From Scytonematopsis contorta HA4267-MV1 (GTDB taxonomy: Bacteria > Cyanobacteriota > Cyanobacteriia > Cyanobacteriales > Nostocaceae), in the NCBI GenBank assembly GCA_019359035.1, contig JAHHIC010000084.1:1-64000 (forward strand): a DNA stretch of 64,000 nucleotides, read 5' to 3'. Shown here one piece after another: positions 36,801 through 44,252 of this stretch (positions within the stretch are counted from its first letter, which is position 1; every line of letters begins with the position of its first letter). Under the pieces are notes generated by a model, which worked only from the letters and a program-made list of their open reading frames with translations, ran no database searches and had not been told where the DNA came from. The translations under genes were made by a program, and so were the position numbers.

Positions 36801-37599
36801 ATGCTTGCACAAGATAGTTTCTAGATTCTTCACGATAAAGTTGGTTATCAGCTTGATTTTTGCTAGCATTTTGGTAGTAAGCTAAACCAATATGTAACAA
36901 TAAAATACCTTGTTTTTCTAAATTATTATTTTTTTGCCAAAATTCTAAACTTGCTTGATAATGTTCTAAAGCAGAATTTATTTCGTCGTGTGCGTAATCG
37001 CGTAATCCAAGAACAAAATCAAGACTTGCTTGGTCTTTTGGTTCTAAAAAATATCCGCGCTGTTGTAATTCTTGACGAGCAGTTTCTAATTCCCAACAAT
37101 TTTGGTGAGTCGGGTTTAGACTACCATCGATAATATCATTTATAATTTGACATAAATGAGCAATTAGTTCATCATTATTAAATGTAAACTCAATTGTAGT
37201 TGCCCAATTTTCTAAATCTGTTGCTAATCTAATAAATTTTTGTAAAACTAAGTCACTCACCCACAGAACTAATGGGAAAGAGAAATGTTTTCTAAATTCT
37301 TCACGTACCTGATTAGCTGAAGTCAATACTGTATCTAAATCTTTAACCGACTCTAAACCAAAAACCATTAATGCTTCTGCTTGCTCATCTCCTAATTCTG
37401 CTAATAATGTAGTATAAAGAGTTTTGACACAAGTAGGTAAATTAATTTCGCGAATTTTCACAGTTGAAATTTGCTGTATATTTTCAGCAATATGCTTTTG
37501 TAAACTAATATAATTACAACGCAAAAAAATTAACGAAAACTCACCTTGAGAAAGTCTGATTGCTCGTGTCAGGGTTTGTAAGGATTTATCATTTGACAT
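33808..37599 (-). CDS. TPR-STAND NTPase-WD40 giant protein
   Basis: A 1263-residue protein. Residues 1-180 resemble an ATPase-like domain without a P-loop (FSLIFLRCNYISLQKHIAEN; LVLWVSDLVLQKFIRLATDL). TPR-like helices cover about 205-440. The nSTAND ATPase has Walker A GQSGVGKSS near 497-505 and Walker B LTILIFDQFEEFF near 575, followed by a winged-helix part. A Lys/Glu/Gln coiled coil lies near 845-885. Seven or so WD40 blades run from about 920 to 1230 and the protein ends in a short charged tail. STAND proteins are ATP-driven switches: the propeller or TPR senses a ligand and the ATPase oligomerises. It is last in an operon with a Cys-rich protein and an AAA ATPase. No effector enzyme domain is visible in it. 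Confidence 0.9.
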   Translation of the reverse strand: MSNDKSLQTLTRAIRLSQGEFSLIFLRCNYISLQKHIAENIQQISTVKIREINLPTCVKTLYTTLLAELGDEQAEALMVFGLESVKDLDTVLTSANQVREEFRKHFSFPLVLWVSDLVLQKFIRLATDLENWATTIEFTFNNDELIAHLCQIINDIIDGSLNPTHQNCWELETARQELQQRGYFLEPKDQASLDFVLGLRDYAHDEINSALEHYQASLEFWQKNNNLEKQGILLLHIGLAYYQNASKNQADNQLYREESRNYLVQALEVFEKAQRLDLVAKNINKLCEVLRISQAWDELECVAKKSLALHKTYGSTLQLAQDYSFLAEVALEKSLSYDANKFARQALKTLEKIPKLEASERGWYDFLLARSQKDLGAVAEAIENLENLKNKTNPQCHPKLYISVLETLRLLYFEQCQYLNAFRIKQEKISIEHQYGLRAFIGAAYLHPKRYAVNPELVKLNQHNIVAQEIAASRRQHDVNNLIERLSRNDHKLTIIHGQSGVGKSSILKAGLIPALQEKAIGERDALPVVVRVYADWLGNLARHLFEERDNAHNSNIFEKIIEKLWNNVEINLLTILIFDQFEEFFFAYPEQSQRQQFYEFLRVCLDIPFVKIILSLREDYLHHLLEFERLGYSSTINHNILDKNIRYHLGRFSQEDAKAVVKSLTEKAQLYLEAELIDELVEDLASEFGEVSPIELQIVGAQLQTDKITTLEKYRQLGTKERLVGRFLEEVIKDCGIENQGCARLILYLLTNENGTRPFKTRDDLLTDLKALDLVPEIEKLDMVLEVLVGSGLVCEIPEIPADSYQLVHDYLVSFIRQQQAPELLAELTATKEKQKLTEEQLRQALREKEKALRQEQQQRQRAEIAEIEALISLSQALFLSHDQLGALVAAVKAGIQLQETEVSDWIKERTVSRIAQVVTQVQECNRFEGHSNWVTSVSFSPNAKIIASASANRTVRLWNIDGSLLYVLQGHRDVVWDICFSPGGKVLASASGDGTIKLWSRNGSLLHTFLGHSESVFSVAFNPTGNVIVSASADKTIKFWSIKGTLLKTIQAHTDEVLSVCYSPDGNIVASGSADKTIKLWNIDTDNWHKNGQLLKTINAHNSSVNCVIFTPDRKTIISAGDDHTIKFWNIKGALQKTLKEHTASVNRVTVCTDGKIASVSSDKTVKLWNRDGRLLTTFLGHTDDIYGIDFSLDRNTLVSGSADKTLRLWNKQGAKPLSLELEDLVTCGCHWLRDYLKTNPNVRECDRNLCDEEKRFGIGD

Positions 37600-37643
37600 T
37601 TGTTGATGGTTGACTGTTGACTGTTGAGTGGAATTTAACTTAA

Positions 37644-37856
37644 TTATTCTTCATCATTACCATAAGAGACACATGGACTATCAACTTCCTGTGCTGGTTG
37701 GAACGAATTGCAGAAAATTACAGTAGAACAATTAACCCCAAACTCTTTAGGATTAAGACATTTTATAGATTTTTCTACCAATATATGAAACACACATTCA
37801 TTACAGATAGTTTTACATGATAATGCTTGACAATCCTCTTCACCTGAATTTAGCAT
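37644..37856 (-). CDS. Small Cys-rich protein, 70 residues
   Basis: ATG at 37856 follows GAGGTG with 8-base spacing, good evidence that this small gene is translated. It has eight Cys residues, including CQALSCKTICNEC near the N-terminus and NCSTVIFCN further on, a pattern suitable for a zinc knuckle or an iron-sulfur site. No known family. It sits between the AAA ATPase gene (62 bp upstream) and the STAND giant (44 bp downstream) on the same strand, so it is a likely member of that operon and could be its adaptor or sensor. Confidence 0.6.
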   Translation of the reverse strand: MLNSGEEDCQALSCKTICNECVFHILVEKSIKCLNPKEFGVNCSTVIFCNSFQPAQEVDSPCVSYGNDEE

Positions 37857-37918
37857 AAGTAACACACCTCTTATTTTCCCTTGGCTTTCTTGGACTCTTG
37901 GCGGTTCGGTTAGTTAAT

Positions 37919-39253
37919 TTATCCCTTAACATAATCGGGAAACAAAGCAACAAATTCTTTAGACTCAGCTAAAATAGGATTAACATCAAACCAAGACCCA
38001 TCGTAATCTCGATATTCAAAAACAAACATATTCCGTATTAAAACTTGGTACTCTTCTTTACCTTGTAAACTTTTGTATTTCGCAACTTCACACAATAGTT
38101 CCCACTGTTGAGGAGCTATTGCTAATGTTAACTCATTGCGGCGTTGTCTAATAACACTTTCGATGCATTCACCAGATAATGGAGGGTCTTCTTTTTGTAA
38201 GCATCGGTACAATAACATCAACAAATTTCTGACATGCCCACCACTAATTAAACATAATCTTCGTAAAGTTTCGGGACTATCAAAAACGTCAGTAACGAAA
38301 TTACGACTAAATTCCCAATTTACTCCAGGAAAAGCTCTAGTCATGACCATTTCTTGCAACCGTCTTATACCCTCATGGCATTCCGAAGCATCTCGTAATT
38401 TGACTGGCACCATTGGTAAAACTTTTGGGTCAACACCAAATCGATTTGTTAATCTTCCCAAAGCACTAGAAAATATTAAAGCTAAGGGAATTGTATAAAC
38501 CACGTGACAATTTAACTGATTTAATTGCTCACCACGTTCTACAAATAAATATTCTGGTTGAATATGACCCGAAGGCTTGATAGTATTATCTATACGGTCG
38601 AGATTATCAACAATTACAACTAATCCTTTTTTTCCTTGCTGTTTTAATCTGGCTTGAGCAGGTTGTAGCAGTTCATTATTAATTGCTTCCAAAATTGCAT
38701 TAGTCCGAGGTTCTAAATGCTGCCTAATTTGATTTCTAATTCTAGGACTATCTTTACTTTTAGCAGTAATTTTGCCAATTCCCAACAAAGAAAATTCTGG
38801 TTCCAAAGCAAACTCCATTGGCATTTGCTGTAAAGACCTAGCAAGTTCATGCAGTAAACTTTGAAAATATCCCGCTTTAATTCCAATGCCAATGCTCTCC
38901 AAGCTTTGACTGACCTCACGAGCAATAGCCAGCAAAATATCTGTAACATCGACATCAGCCATGTCTAAACTTTGACTAGATTCAAAATAGACAACATGGA
39001 ATCCTTCCTTCTCCAATTCAGATTTGAGACGCATTAACTCAGTAGATTTACCGCAACCAATATGTCCTGTAAATAACTGACAAGTTGCCTCATTAGGTGA
39101 AAGACGAGTGATAGTTCGTCCCAATTCTTCAATAATCTTACCGCCACGCACCGTGGAAAAGTCGATATAATACTGTCTATCCTCGGTTTTCCCCGCGACT
39201 AAAGTCTTGCTGGGGTTACAAGCCTGAAAAAATCTTGCTAAATCAAGTTTCAT
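37919..39253 (-). CDS. AAA/STAND-like P-loop ATPase
   Basis: A 444-residue cytoplasmic ATPase. Walker A is GHIGCGKST (about 63-71), Walker B is GLVVIVDNLDRID (about 208-220), and a sensor region is HVVYTIPLALIF. The C-terminal half is a winged-helix type (ISGGHVRNLLMLLYRCLQKE; LTLAIAPQQWELLCEVAKYK). It resembles ATPases that pair with STAND/TPR proteins in cyanobacteria, but I cannot name the subfamily. It is the first gene of the three-gene operon and starts 125 bp from the divergent phosphoesterase, so the four genes share a control region. Confidence 0.85.
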   Translation of the reverse strand: MKLDLARFFQACNPSKTLVAGKTEDRQYYIDFSTVRGGKIIEELGRTITRLSPNEATCQLFTGHIGCGKSTELMRLKSELEKEGFHVVYFESSQSLDMADVDVTDILLAIAREVSQSLESIGIGIKAGYFQSLLHELARSLQQMPMEFALEPEFSLLGIGKITAKSKDSPRIRNQIRQHLEPRTNAILEAINNELLQPAQARLKQQGKKGLVVIVDNLDRIDNTIKPSGHIQPEYLFVERGEQLNQLNCHVVYTIPLALIFSSALGRLTNRFGVDPKVLPMVPVKLRDASECHEGIRRLQEMVMTRAFPGVNWEFSRNFVTDVFDSPETLRRLCLISGGHVRNLLMLLYRCLQKEDPPLSGECIESVIRQRRNELTLAIAPQQWELLCEVAKYKSLQGKEEYQVLIRNMFVFEYRDYDGSWFDVNPILAESKEFVALFPDYVKG

Positions 39254-39378
39254 TGTAACTCACCCGACCTCTCCTGAGCTTGCCTTGGTTTGTGTATATT
39301 CTACAAAAGTTACGGGTATTATTCCGGTTAAGTTAAGTAAAAACTGGTACTTGTCAATCTAAAATTACTTTTTACAAA

Positions 39379-40191
39379 ATGCGCGTTCTCTCAATTTCCG
39401 AGCTTCCCATTCATCAGGTAGGTTATTCAACAGCCGCTCCAGGTGGTGTTGGTATTCTTGAAAGACAGTTGCCATTTTTGTTAGGAGAAGCTGACTTATT
39501 ACCAAATAATCTAGAAGCAATTATTATCACCAGCGACTTACAAGGAATTGACCCAAGAAACCAACAACTTCTAGGACATCTTGTGCTTGAAGAATTAGAA
39601 AACTTGGCAGATACAGGCAAAATACCACCACTGAAAAATACAGGTATCATATTAGCAGGTGATTTATATGCTCAACTTAACAAGCGTAACGGTGTAGTTG
39701 GGGATGTACGTGAAATTTGGCAAGCTTTTAATCGACAATTTCGTTGGGTTGCTGGTGTTGCTGGAAATCATGATAGTTTTGGAAATACGCAAGAGGAAGT
39801 TCAGGCTTTCAAAAGAACCAAAGGAATTTATTATCTTGATGGCAATATTGTAAAAAATGGCGAACTTAATATTGCGGGAATTTCAGGAATTATAGGTAGT
39901 AAAGTAACTAAACCATTCCGTCATAATGAAAAAGATTTTTTGAGGGCAATTCGCGAACTTACGAAACAGTTACCAGACATTTTGGTTTTACATGAAGGTC
40001 CCGATTATCCCCTAGAAAAACTGGTGGGTAAAGAATCTATCAGGTTAGAGTTAGAAAAAATTAATAGTCCAAATAATCCATTGATTATCTGTGGTCACTC
40101 TTATTGGAAAGTGCCGATGGTTGTTTTAGAAAATGGTATTCAAGTAATTAAAGCTGATAGTCGGGTAATTGTACTTAGGAGTCATCTATAA
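39379..40191 (+). CDS. Calcineurin-like metallophosphoesterase
   Basis: A 270-residue protein with the metallophosphoesterase metal-site series: ITSDLQGID (near 50), ILAGDLYAQL, GVAGNHDSFG (GNHD), VLHEGPDY and ICGHSYWKVP. The usual N-terminal DxH is replaced by the SDLQG element, so metal site 1 is atypical. No signal peptide, hence cytoplasmic. Divergent from the AAA/Cys-rich/STAND operon with a 125-bp shared gap. Enzymes of this fold cut phosphodiesters, cyclic nucleotides or nucleic acids, so it could be the effector of the neighbouring ATPase module; that is inference. Confidence 0.85.
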   Translation: MRVLSISELPIHQVGYSTAAPGGVGILERQLPFLLGEADLLPNNLEAIIITSDLQGIDPRNQQLLGHLVLEELENLADTGKIPPLKNTGIILAGDLYAQLNKRNGVVGDVREIWQAFNRQFRWVAGVAGNHDSFGNTQEEVQAFKRTKGIYYLDGNIVKNGELNIAGISGIIGSKVTKPFRHNEKDFLRAIRELTKQLPDILVLHEGPDYPLEKLVGKESIRLELEKINSPNNPLIICGHSYWKVPMVVLENGIQVIKADSRVIVLRSHL

Positions 40192-40294
40192 AGTATTAGG
40201 AGCAGTTCTCGAAAGACGATTAAAAACTTGGTTTGAATTTGGGCTTGTAATTCGTTCAACTTTTTATTATATTTATATTAAATTTCTTTCCAAG

Positions 40295-40323
40295 GGCTAT
40301 CATTAATCTGATGGTCTTTTTTT
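40295..40323 (+). terminator. Terminator after the phosphoesterase
   Basis: GGCTATCA pairs with TGATGGTC (two G-T pairs), loop of 6, then seven T. Confidence 0.75.
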
Positions 40324-40379
40324 AATCACTACATATCTAATAACTTCCCTTCAGATACATAAACCATAGAAAAAACTTG

Positions 40380-40447
40380 TAGAGACGGCGATTTATCGCG
40401 TCTCCGTCATAATTTATCGCGTCTCCGTCATAATTTATCGCGTCTCT
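40380..40447. repeat. GAGACGCG repeat cluster
   Basis: GTAGAGACGGCGATTTATCG starts the cluster, then two further ATTTATCGCGTCTC units spaced 20 bp by CCGTCATA. Same family as at 8976, 20861 and 31505. Confidence 0.75.
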
Positions 40448-40524
40448 CAGGTTATATCAAGTCTCATCGGAGAGCGAAAAATATGGAAGAATGAATTATG
40501 AGATAAAAATGAAAAAGATTTTCT

Positions 40525-41844
40525 GTGAAACCAATGACTCCTTCCGAAAACAGACCCAGCCTTCCAGAAGTTCATCGCAGTATTAAAATTCCAAACAGCA
40601 AAGGCTTCTTTAGCAAGATGCTAGCGTATGCAGGGCCAGGATATCTGGTATCTGTTGGATATATGGACCCAGGAAACTGGGCGACAGATATTGCTGGTGG
40701 GTCAAAATTTGGTTATACATTACTATCAGTAATATTACTGTCGAATTTGATGGCGATACTGCTGCAATCGTTGTGCGTACGCTTGGGTGTGGCAACGGGG
40801 AAAGATTTAGCACAGGCTTGTCGCGATTATTTTACCCAGAAGGTGAGCTTTTGTTTGTGGGTGCTGTGCGAAATAGCTATTGCTGCGTGTGACTTAGCGG
40901 AGTTATTGGGTAGTGCGATCGCGTTACAACTTCTTTTCAGTATTCCTCTGGTTTGGGGTGTATGTATTACAGCCTAAGATGTACTGATATTGTTACTGTT
41001 GCAAGGTAAAGGCTTTCGTTATGTGGAAGGCTTGGTTATTCTGCTGGTAGCAACAGTGGGTATTTCTTTTTTTGCAGAAATTATTTTTTCTCGACCAGAT
41101 TTAGGAGGAATTTTACAGGGATATATACCTAAGCCGGAAACTTTGCAGAATCAAGAGATGCTTTACATCGCCATTGGTATTTTAGGTGCAACGGTGATGC
41201 CACATAACTTATATCTACACTCATCAATTGTACAAACCCGCGATTGGGAAGCGACTAGTGAAAAGCGTTGGGAAGCAATTAAATTTTCTACGATTGATTC
41301 GACTATCGCTTTATCTTTAGCATTATTCATTAACTCAGCAATTTTAATTGTTTCTGCCGCGACTTTTCATTTTTCCGGAAATCAGAATGTGGCAGAAATC
41401 CAAGATGCTTATAAATTACTTACACCATTATTAGGTGTTAGTGCAGCTAGTGCAATTTTTGGTGTAGCGCTACTCGCATCCGGGCAAAGTTCAACGCTGA
41501 CAGCGACTTTAGCAGGGCAAATTGTGATGGAAGGATTTCTACAATTTAGTCTACCGTCTTGGTTGCGTCGTTTAGTCACTCGTCTACTGGCAATTATTCC
41601 AGCATTGATAGCAATTATTTTCTTTGGTGAAAATAGCACTAGTAGTTTAATTGTTCTTAGCCAAGTTATCCTCAGTTTACAACTACCATTTGCAGTAATT
41701 CCATTAGTCATGTTTACTAGCAATCATCGCTTGATGGGAGAATTTGTTAACCCACTGTGGCTGAAAACTCTTGCTGGATTGGTAGCAATAATTATTGTTT
41801 GTTTAAATATATGGTTACTATTACAAACGATTTTCTCTGTCTAA
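40525..41844 (+). pseudogene. mntH: Nramp-family metal transporter (MntH-like) broken by one in-frame TAA
   Basis: A single frame of 440 codons, normal for Nramp, carries one TAA at 40975-40977. The first part has the TM1 metal-binding motif [11 protein letters not shown], and the second part resumes in frame with DVLILLLLQGKGFRYVEG and carries the TM6 motif MPHNLYLHS. In the family the position before DVLILL is normally a hydrophobic residue, so TTA (Leu) to TAA would explain the stop. Nramp proteins import Mn(II) or Fe(II) with protons at the inner membrane. Both halves are otherwise undamaged, so the mutation is recent, or is an assembly error, or is read through. A HIP1 octamer lies at 40915. 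Confidence 0.85.
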
Positions 41845-41920
41845 ATTGAAATTTCCAGGCAATTTGAGCGCTTAAAATAAAGATAATGGGGAACAGTTGG
41901 CTGTAATTGCGCCTCGAATA

Positions 41921-42027
41921 TACAGCAGTTTGCAAGTAAATGAGGTACATCGGTTGAATATTAAACTCTTGTGGGGTGGGCATCCTTGCCCGCCCGGTTG
42001 TATTTAACCAACTTTAAATTTGCTGTA
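41921..42027. repeat. 107-bp MITE, copy 2
   Basis: TACAGCAGTT start and TTGCTGTA end, with the same GGTGGGCATCCTTGCCCGCC hairpin core as 14051-14157 and the same length. It ends 28 bp before the next gene and could supply part of its leader. Confidence 0.8.
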
Positions 42028-42055
42028 ATATGCCTATCACGGAAAAAATCAAGCC

Positions 42056-42322
42056 ATGAAATATATCAAGCAAGCTCTGACTATTCTTGGAATAACCACC
42101 CTGCTAGGCGGGTTAACTGTTAAAGTTTACGCACAATCAGCACAACCCAACATAGAAAAATCACCCACAGAAAGAACAAGTTTACAGCAGTTCTACAATC
42201 AAGGAGTACAAAAGCTTGCTCAAGGTAATTTTAATGGCGCAGTAGAAGATTTTGATAAGATATTGCAGTTAAATCCAAAATATTACGAAGGTTCAACAGC
42301 AAGGAAATACTCAGGGTTATAA
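42056..42322 (+). CDS. TPR protein, probably truncated
   Basis: An 88-residue product: signal peptide (to about VYAQ, residue 27), a Pro/Thr linker, then one TPR unit, FYNQGVQKLAQGNFNGAVED followed by FDKILQLNPKYYEG. The second TPR, expected after YYEG, is replaced by STARKYSGL and a stop. Cyanobacterial periplasmic TPR proteins of this type usually carry several repeats, so I think this is a 3'-truncated copy. A MITE lies just upstream. It is still a good ORF and may be expressed. Confidence 0.55.
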   Translation: MKYIKQALTILGITTLLGGLTVKVYAQSAQPNIEKSPTERTSLQQFYNQGVQKLAQGNFNGAVEDFDKILQLNPKYYEGSTARKYSGL

Positions 42323-42674
42323 GCAAACACAAGCATAATTCAGCAGCTTCAACAGTAATTAAATTACCCTGTAATTTAACTTACACAAAGGCGGGTACGG
42401 ATACCTACCCATTTTTAGATAAATTGAAATTATGCTGTTTAATGCTGCCTCAAAATTAGGTTTATTATCGTAACTTAGTAAGATTAAAAGTATAACTACT
42501 CACTAATAAATAAATTTTAGTGTATAAATTTGTTAAGGATTGTAAATATAAAAGAATCAAGAAACTTTTCGGATAAGGTACATGTCAACGCGAATATTCG
42601 GTTAGCTAATAGCTTGACTTAAGAAGTGTAATCGAATACCTTAAGCAGTCAAGCTTGTTATTTTAAAGAAGGCT
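42323..42674 (+). promoter_or_regulatory. Leader region with a strong inverted repeat
   Basis: No gene. AGCTTGACTTAAG (42611-42623) faces CTTAAGCAGTCAAGCT (42640-42655), differing by a 2-base bulge, and ends 19 bp before the next start. It could be an operator or an mRNA leader hairpin. Confidence 0.5.
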
Positions 42675-43052
42675 ATGAACAAGAGACTTATTCTCACTTT
42701 GCTATCGAGTTCGACAATTTTCACTTCGTTAATGTCAACGCTGGCAATTATTAATCCCGCTCATGCTGTAACCCCAGACCAACGGTTGATTCGCACTCAA
42801 GATAATCGAGTTTGCATCACCAATCCCCACGGTCATCATAATTTCATATGTATTCGAGATTCAGAGAGAAGTTCAGGGGCTAAACCCATAACGAAGGAAA
42901 CAATAGTTCAAGGAAAATCAGATGTGAATGTGGCGATGCTGGACTTTACTGAAGAAGAAAGCGATGCAGCTATTCAGTTATTTGGTTGCGATTGTCCTTA
43001 TTGTATGAACTCATTGCGTCAACTGCGCGGTACTGGTAATTTGGTTTACTAA
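42675..43052 (+). CDS. Secreted small protein with a CxCxxC motif
   Basis: A 125-residue protein with a clear signal peptide (cleavage after AHA, residue 31). The mature part has His/Asn-rich RVCITNPHGHHNFICIRDSE and ends with LFGCDCPYCMNSLRQLRGTG, giving a CDCPYC cluster plus two further Cys. The arrangement suggests a periplasmic metal- or disulfide-binding protein. I know no family for it. It lies just upstream of the metal-type regulon and is closed by its own terminator; it lacks the TTTCATC box, so joint control is not indicated. Confidence 0.65.
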   Translation: MNKRLILTLLSSSTIFTSLMSTLAIINPAHAVTPDQRLIRTQDNRVCITNPHGHHNFICIRDSERSSGAKPITKETIVQGKSDVNVAMLDFTEEESDAAIQLFGCDCPYCMNSLRQLRGTGNLVY

Positions 43053-43082
43053 AACAATTGATAAATTTTCTTAATTGAAATG

Positions 43083-43123
43083 ACAATGCTGTCCTCTGGT
43101 TTAAAGTGGGCAGCATTGTTTTA
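43083..43123 (+). terminator. Terminator after the 125-residue gene
   Basis: ACAATGCTG pairs perfectly with CAGCATTGT across a 19-base loop, followed by TTTT. Confidence 0.8.
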
Positions 43124-43202
43124 GTTTATAAGCTTCATATAAGCAATGCCAATACTTAAAATTCGTAAAAATTATAGATGAGTTTTGCCTCTTAATTGCA
43201 AA

Positions 43203-43220
43203 TTTCATCCAGATTTCATC
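43203..43220 (+). promoter_or_regulatory. CopR/RppA-type box 1 (DUF2808 gene)
   Basis: TTTCATC-CAGA-TTTCATC, 55 bp before the first DUF2808 gene; a TGAATAAT -10-like box follows about 15 bp on. Confidence 0.65.
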
Positions 43221-43275
43221 TATGACTGCCAAGCTGAATAATAGATAACTTAACAACAATCATCAAAAGTTCATC

Positions 43276-43761
43276 ATGAAAAAAGCACTTGCTCTCATAC
43301 CCGCATTGACTCTAGCGACTGTACTATCTACTACTATCTACCGTGCTAATGCCCACGATGATAATGGTACTTATCCTCATATTGATGCTCACCATAACTT
43401 TCCTCCCACTCGTGCGGATATAGTTAGACATACTTTTGAGGTACACGTTCCCAAAAATAGTAAGCCATTAACTCAAGTAATTATCCAAGTTCCTGAAGTT
43501 GTGAAGTGGAGTAAAAAAATTGAAGATGTGGTTGTAACAGATGGAACGGGCAAAAAAGTTAATCCAAATGTAACTATTGAGAATAAAACTATAGTGTTGA
43601 GTTTTGCTGATACTGTCGCACCTAATACTGACTTAGAAATTGATATCAAAAACGTGCGAAGAGTAACCCAAGGCAATGGTCCTGTTTACCGTTTACTTGC
43701 TAAATTTGAAGGGAATGAAACACCAATGCATATTGGTACAGCAAGGTTTCGTTTCAAATAA
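43276..43761 (+). CDS. DUF2808 secreted protein, copy 1
   Basis: A 161-residue protein with a signal peptide (cleavage after NAHA-like, about residue 27) and a DUF2808 domain: FPPTRADIVRHTFEVHVPKN, then PLTQVIIQVPEVVKWSK, then FADTVAPNTDLEIDIKNVRR and a closing YRLLAKFEGNE with MHIGTARFRF. The domain is found almost only in cyanobacteria and has no assigned role. It is about 50 percent or more identical by eye to the third copy at 61881. It is the first gene behind a TTTCATC direct repeat, which links it to the metal-type regulon. Confidence 0.85.
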   Translation: MKKALALIPALTLATVLSTTIYRANAHDDNGTYPHIDAHHNFPPTRADIVRHTFEVHVPKNSKPLTQVIIQVPEVVKWSKKIEDVVVTDGTGKKVNPNVTIENKTIVLSFADTVAPNTDLEIDIKNVRRVTQGNGPVYRLLAKFEGNETPMHIGTARFRFK

Positions 43762-43795
43762 TATATTTTTCCACTATCTTTTATTAACTAATAAT

Positions 43796-44159
43796 TGGTG
43801 CTACCCAACTCTATGCACAGTCGTTGCGGGGTGGAAGCAAGAAAGATTCAGAGCAAGACCACGGTGAAGAAGGACACGACCACGCAAATGAAACAGGTAT
43901 AAAAAATACTAATTTTCCTATTCCTTTATGGTTAATTGCAGCTGGTGGTGGTTCTATAGCTACAGCAATAGCATTTAGTGCAAGTAATTTAATATCTACT
44001 CGTCGTAAGCGTTCTCAACTAGCAACAGTAAATGCTTCAGGGCAAGAATCAATAATTTTTGAGACGGAAGCGGAATATGTAGATAATTACAAGCAACCTT
44101 CATTGTCTACTGTTGCGGTAACAGTTGAAAATGAAGAAAATTCCAGGCACGTAGATTAA
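43796..44159 (+). pseudogene. C-terminal remnant of an RND efflux adaptor (CusB/NrsB-like)
   Basis: From about 43796 the frame reads GATQLYAQSLRGGSKKDSEQ, then DHGEEGHDHANE and a membrane-like FPIPLWLIAAGGGSIATAIA. This is the end of the full adaptor at 47543-49132 (PQLYAQSLRGGSKKGDGHD; GHDHSEE; FPLIPLWLLGLGGVG). All the lipoyl and barrel parts are missing. It lies directly before the pump gene, the place where the adaptor sits in nrsBA/copBA-type operons, so it is what is left of the original adaptor. An internal ATG (43824) could still give a 111-residue His-rich membrane peptide. Confidence 0.78.
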
Positions 44160-44182
44160 CTAGTTGTATATCGACGCTTTAA

Positions 44183-44199
44183 TTTCATCCTAATTTCAT
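44183..44199 (+). promoter_or_regulatory. CopR/RppA-type box 2 (RND pump)
   Basis: TTTCATC-CTAA-TTTCAT, 53 bp before the pump ATG. A third, inverted arm (TATGAAA) follows 5 bp later. Confidence 0.7.
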
Positions 44200-44252
44200 T
44201 CGAGTATGAAAAACTCTAAAGTAACGGAAAAAGCAAATTACTAAAATTAAAA

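Noticed and set aside
40975-40977. Genetic-code reassignment of TAA, suggested by two in-frame TAA stops
   Set aside because: Many intact genes in the window end normally at TAA with unrelated sequence after it, so reassignment is not tenable.
40978-41844. A separate gene starting at 40990 for the second half of the Nramp protein
   Set aside because: It is in the same frame as the first half, lacks a ribosome binding site and starts mid-helix; one broken gene explains it better.
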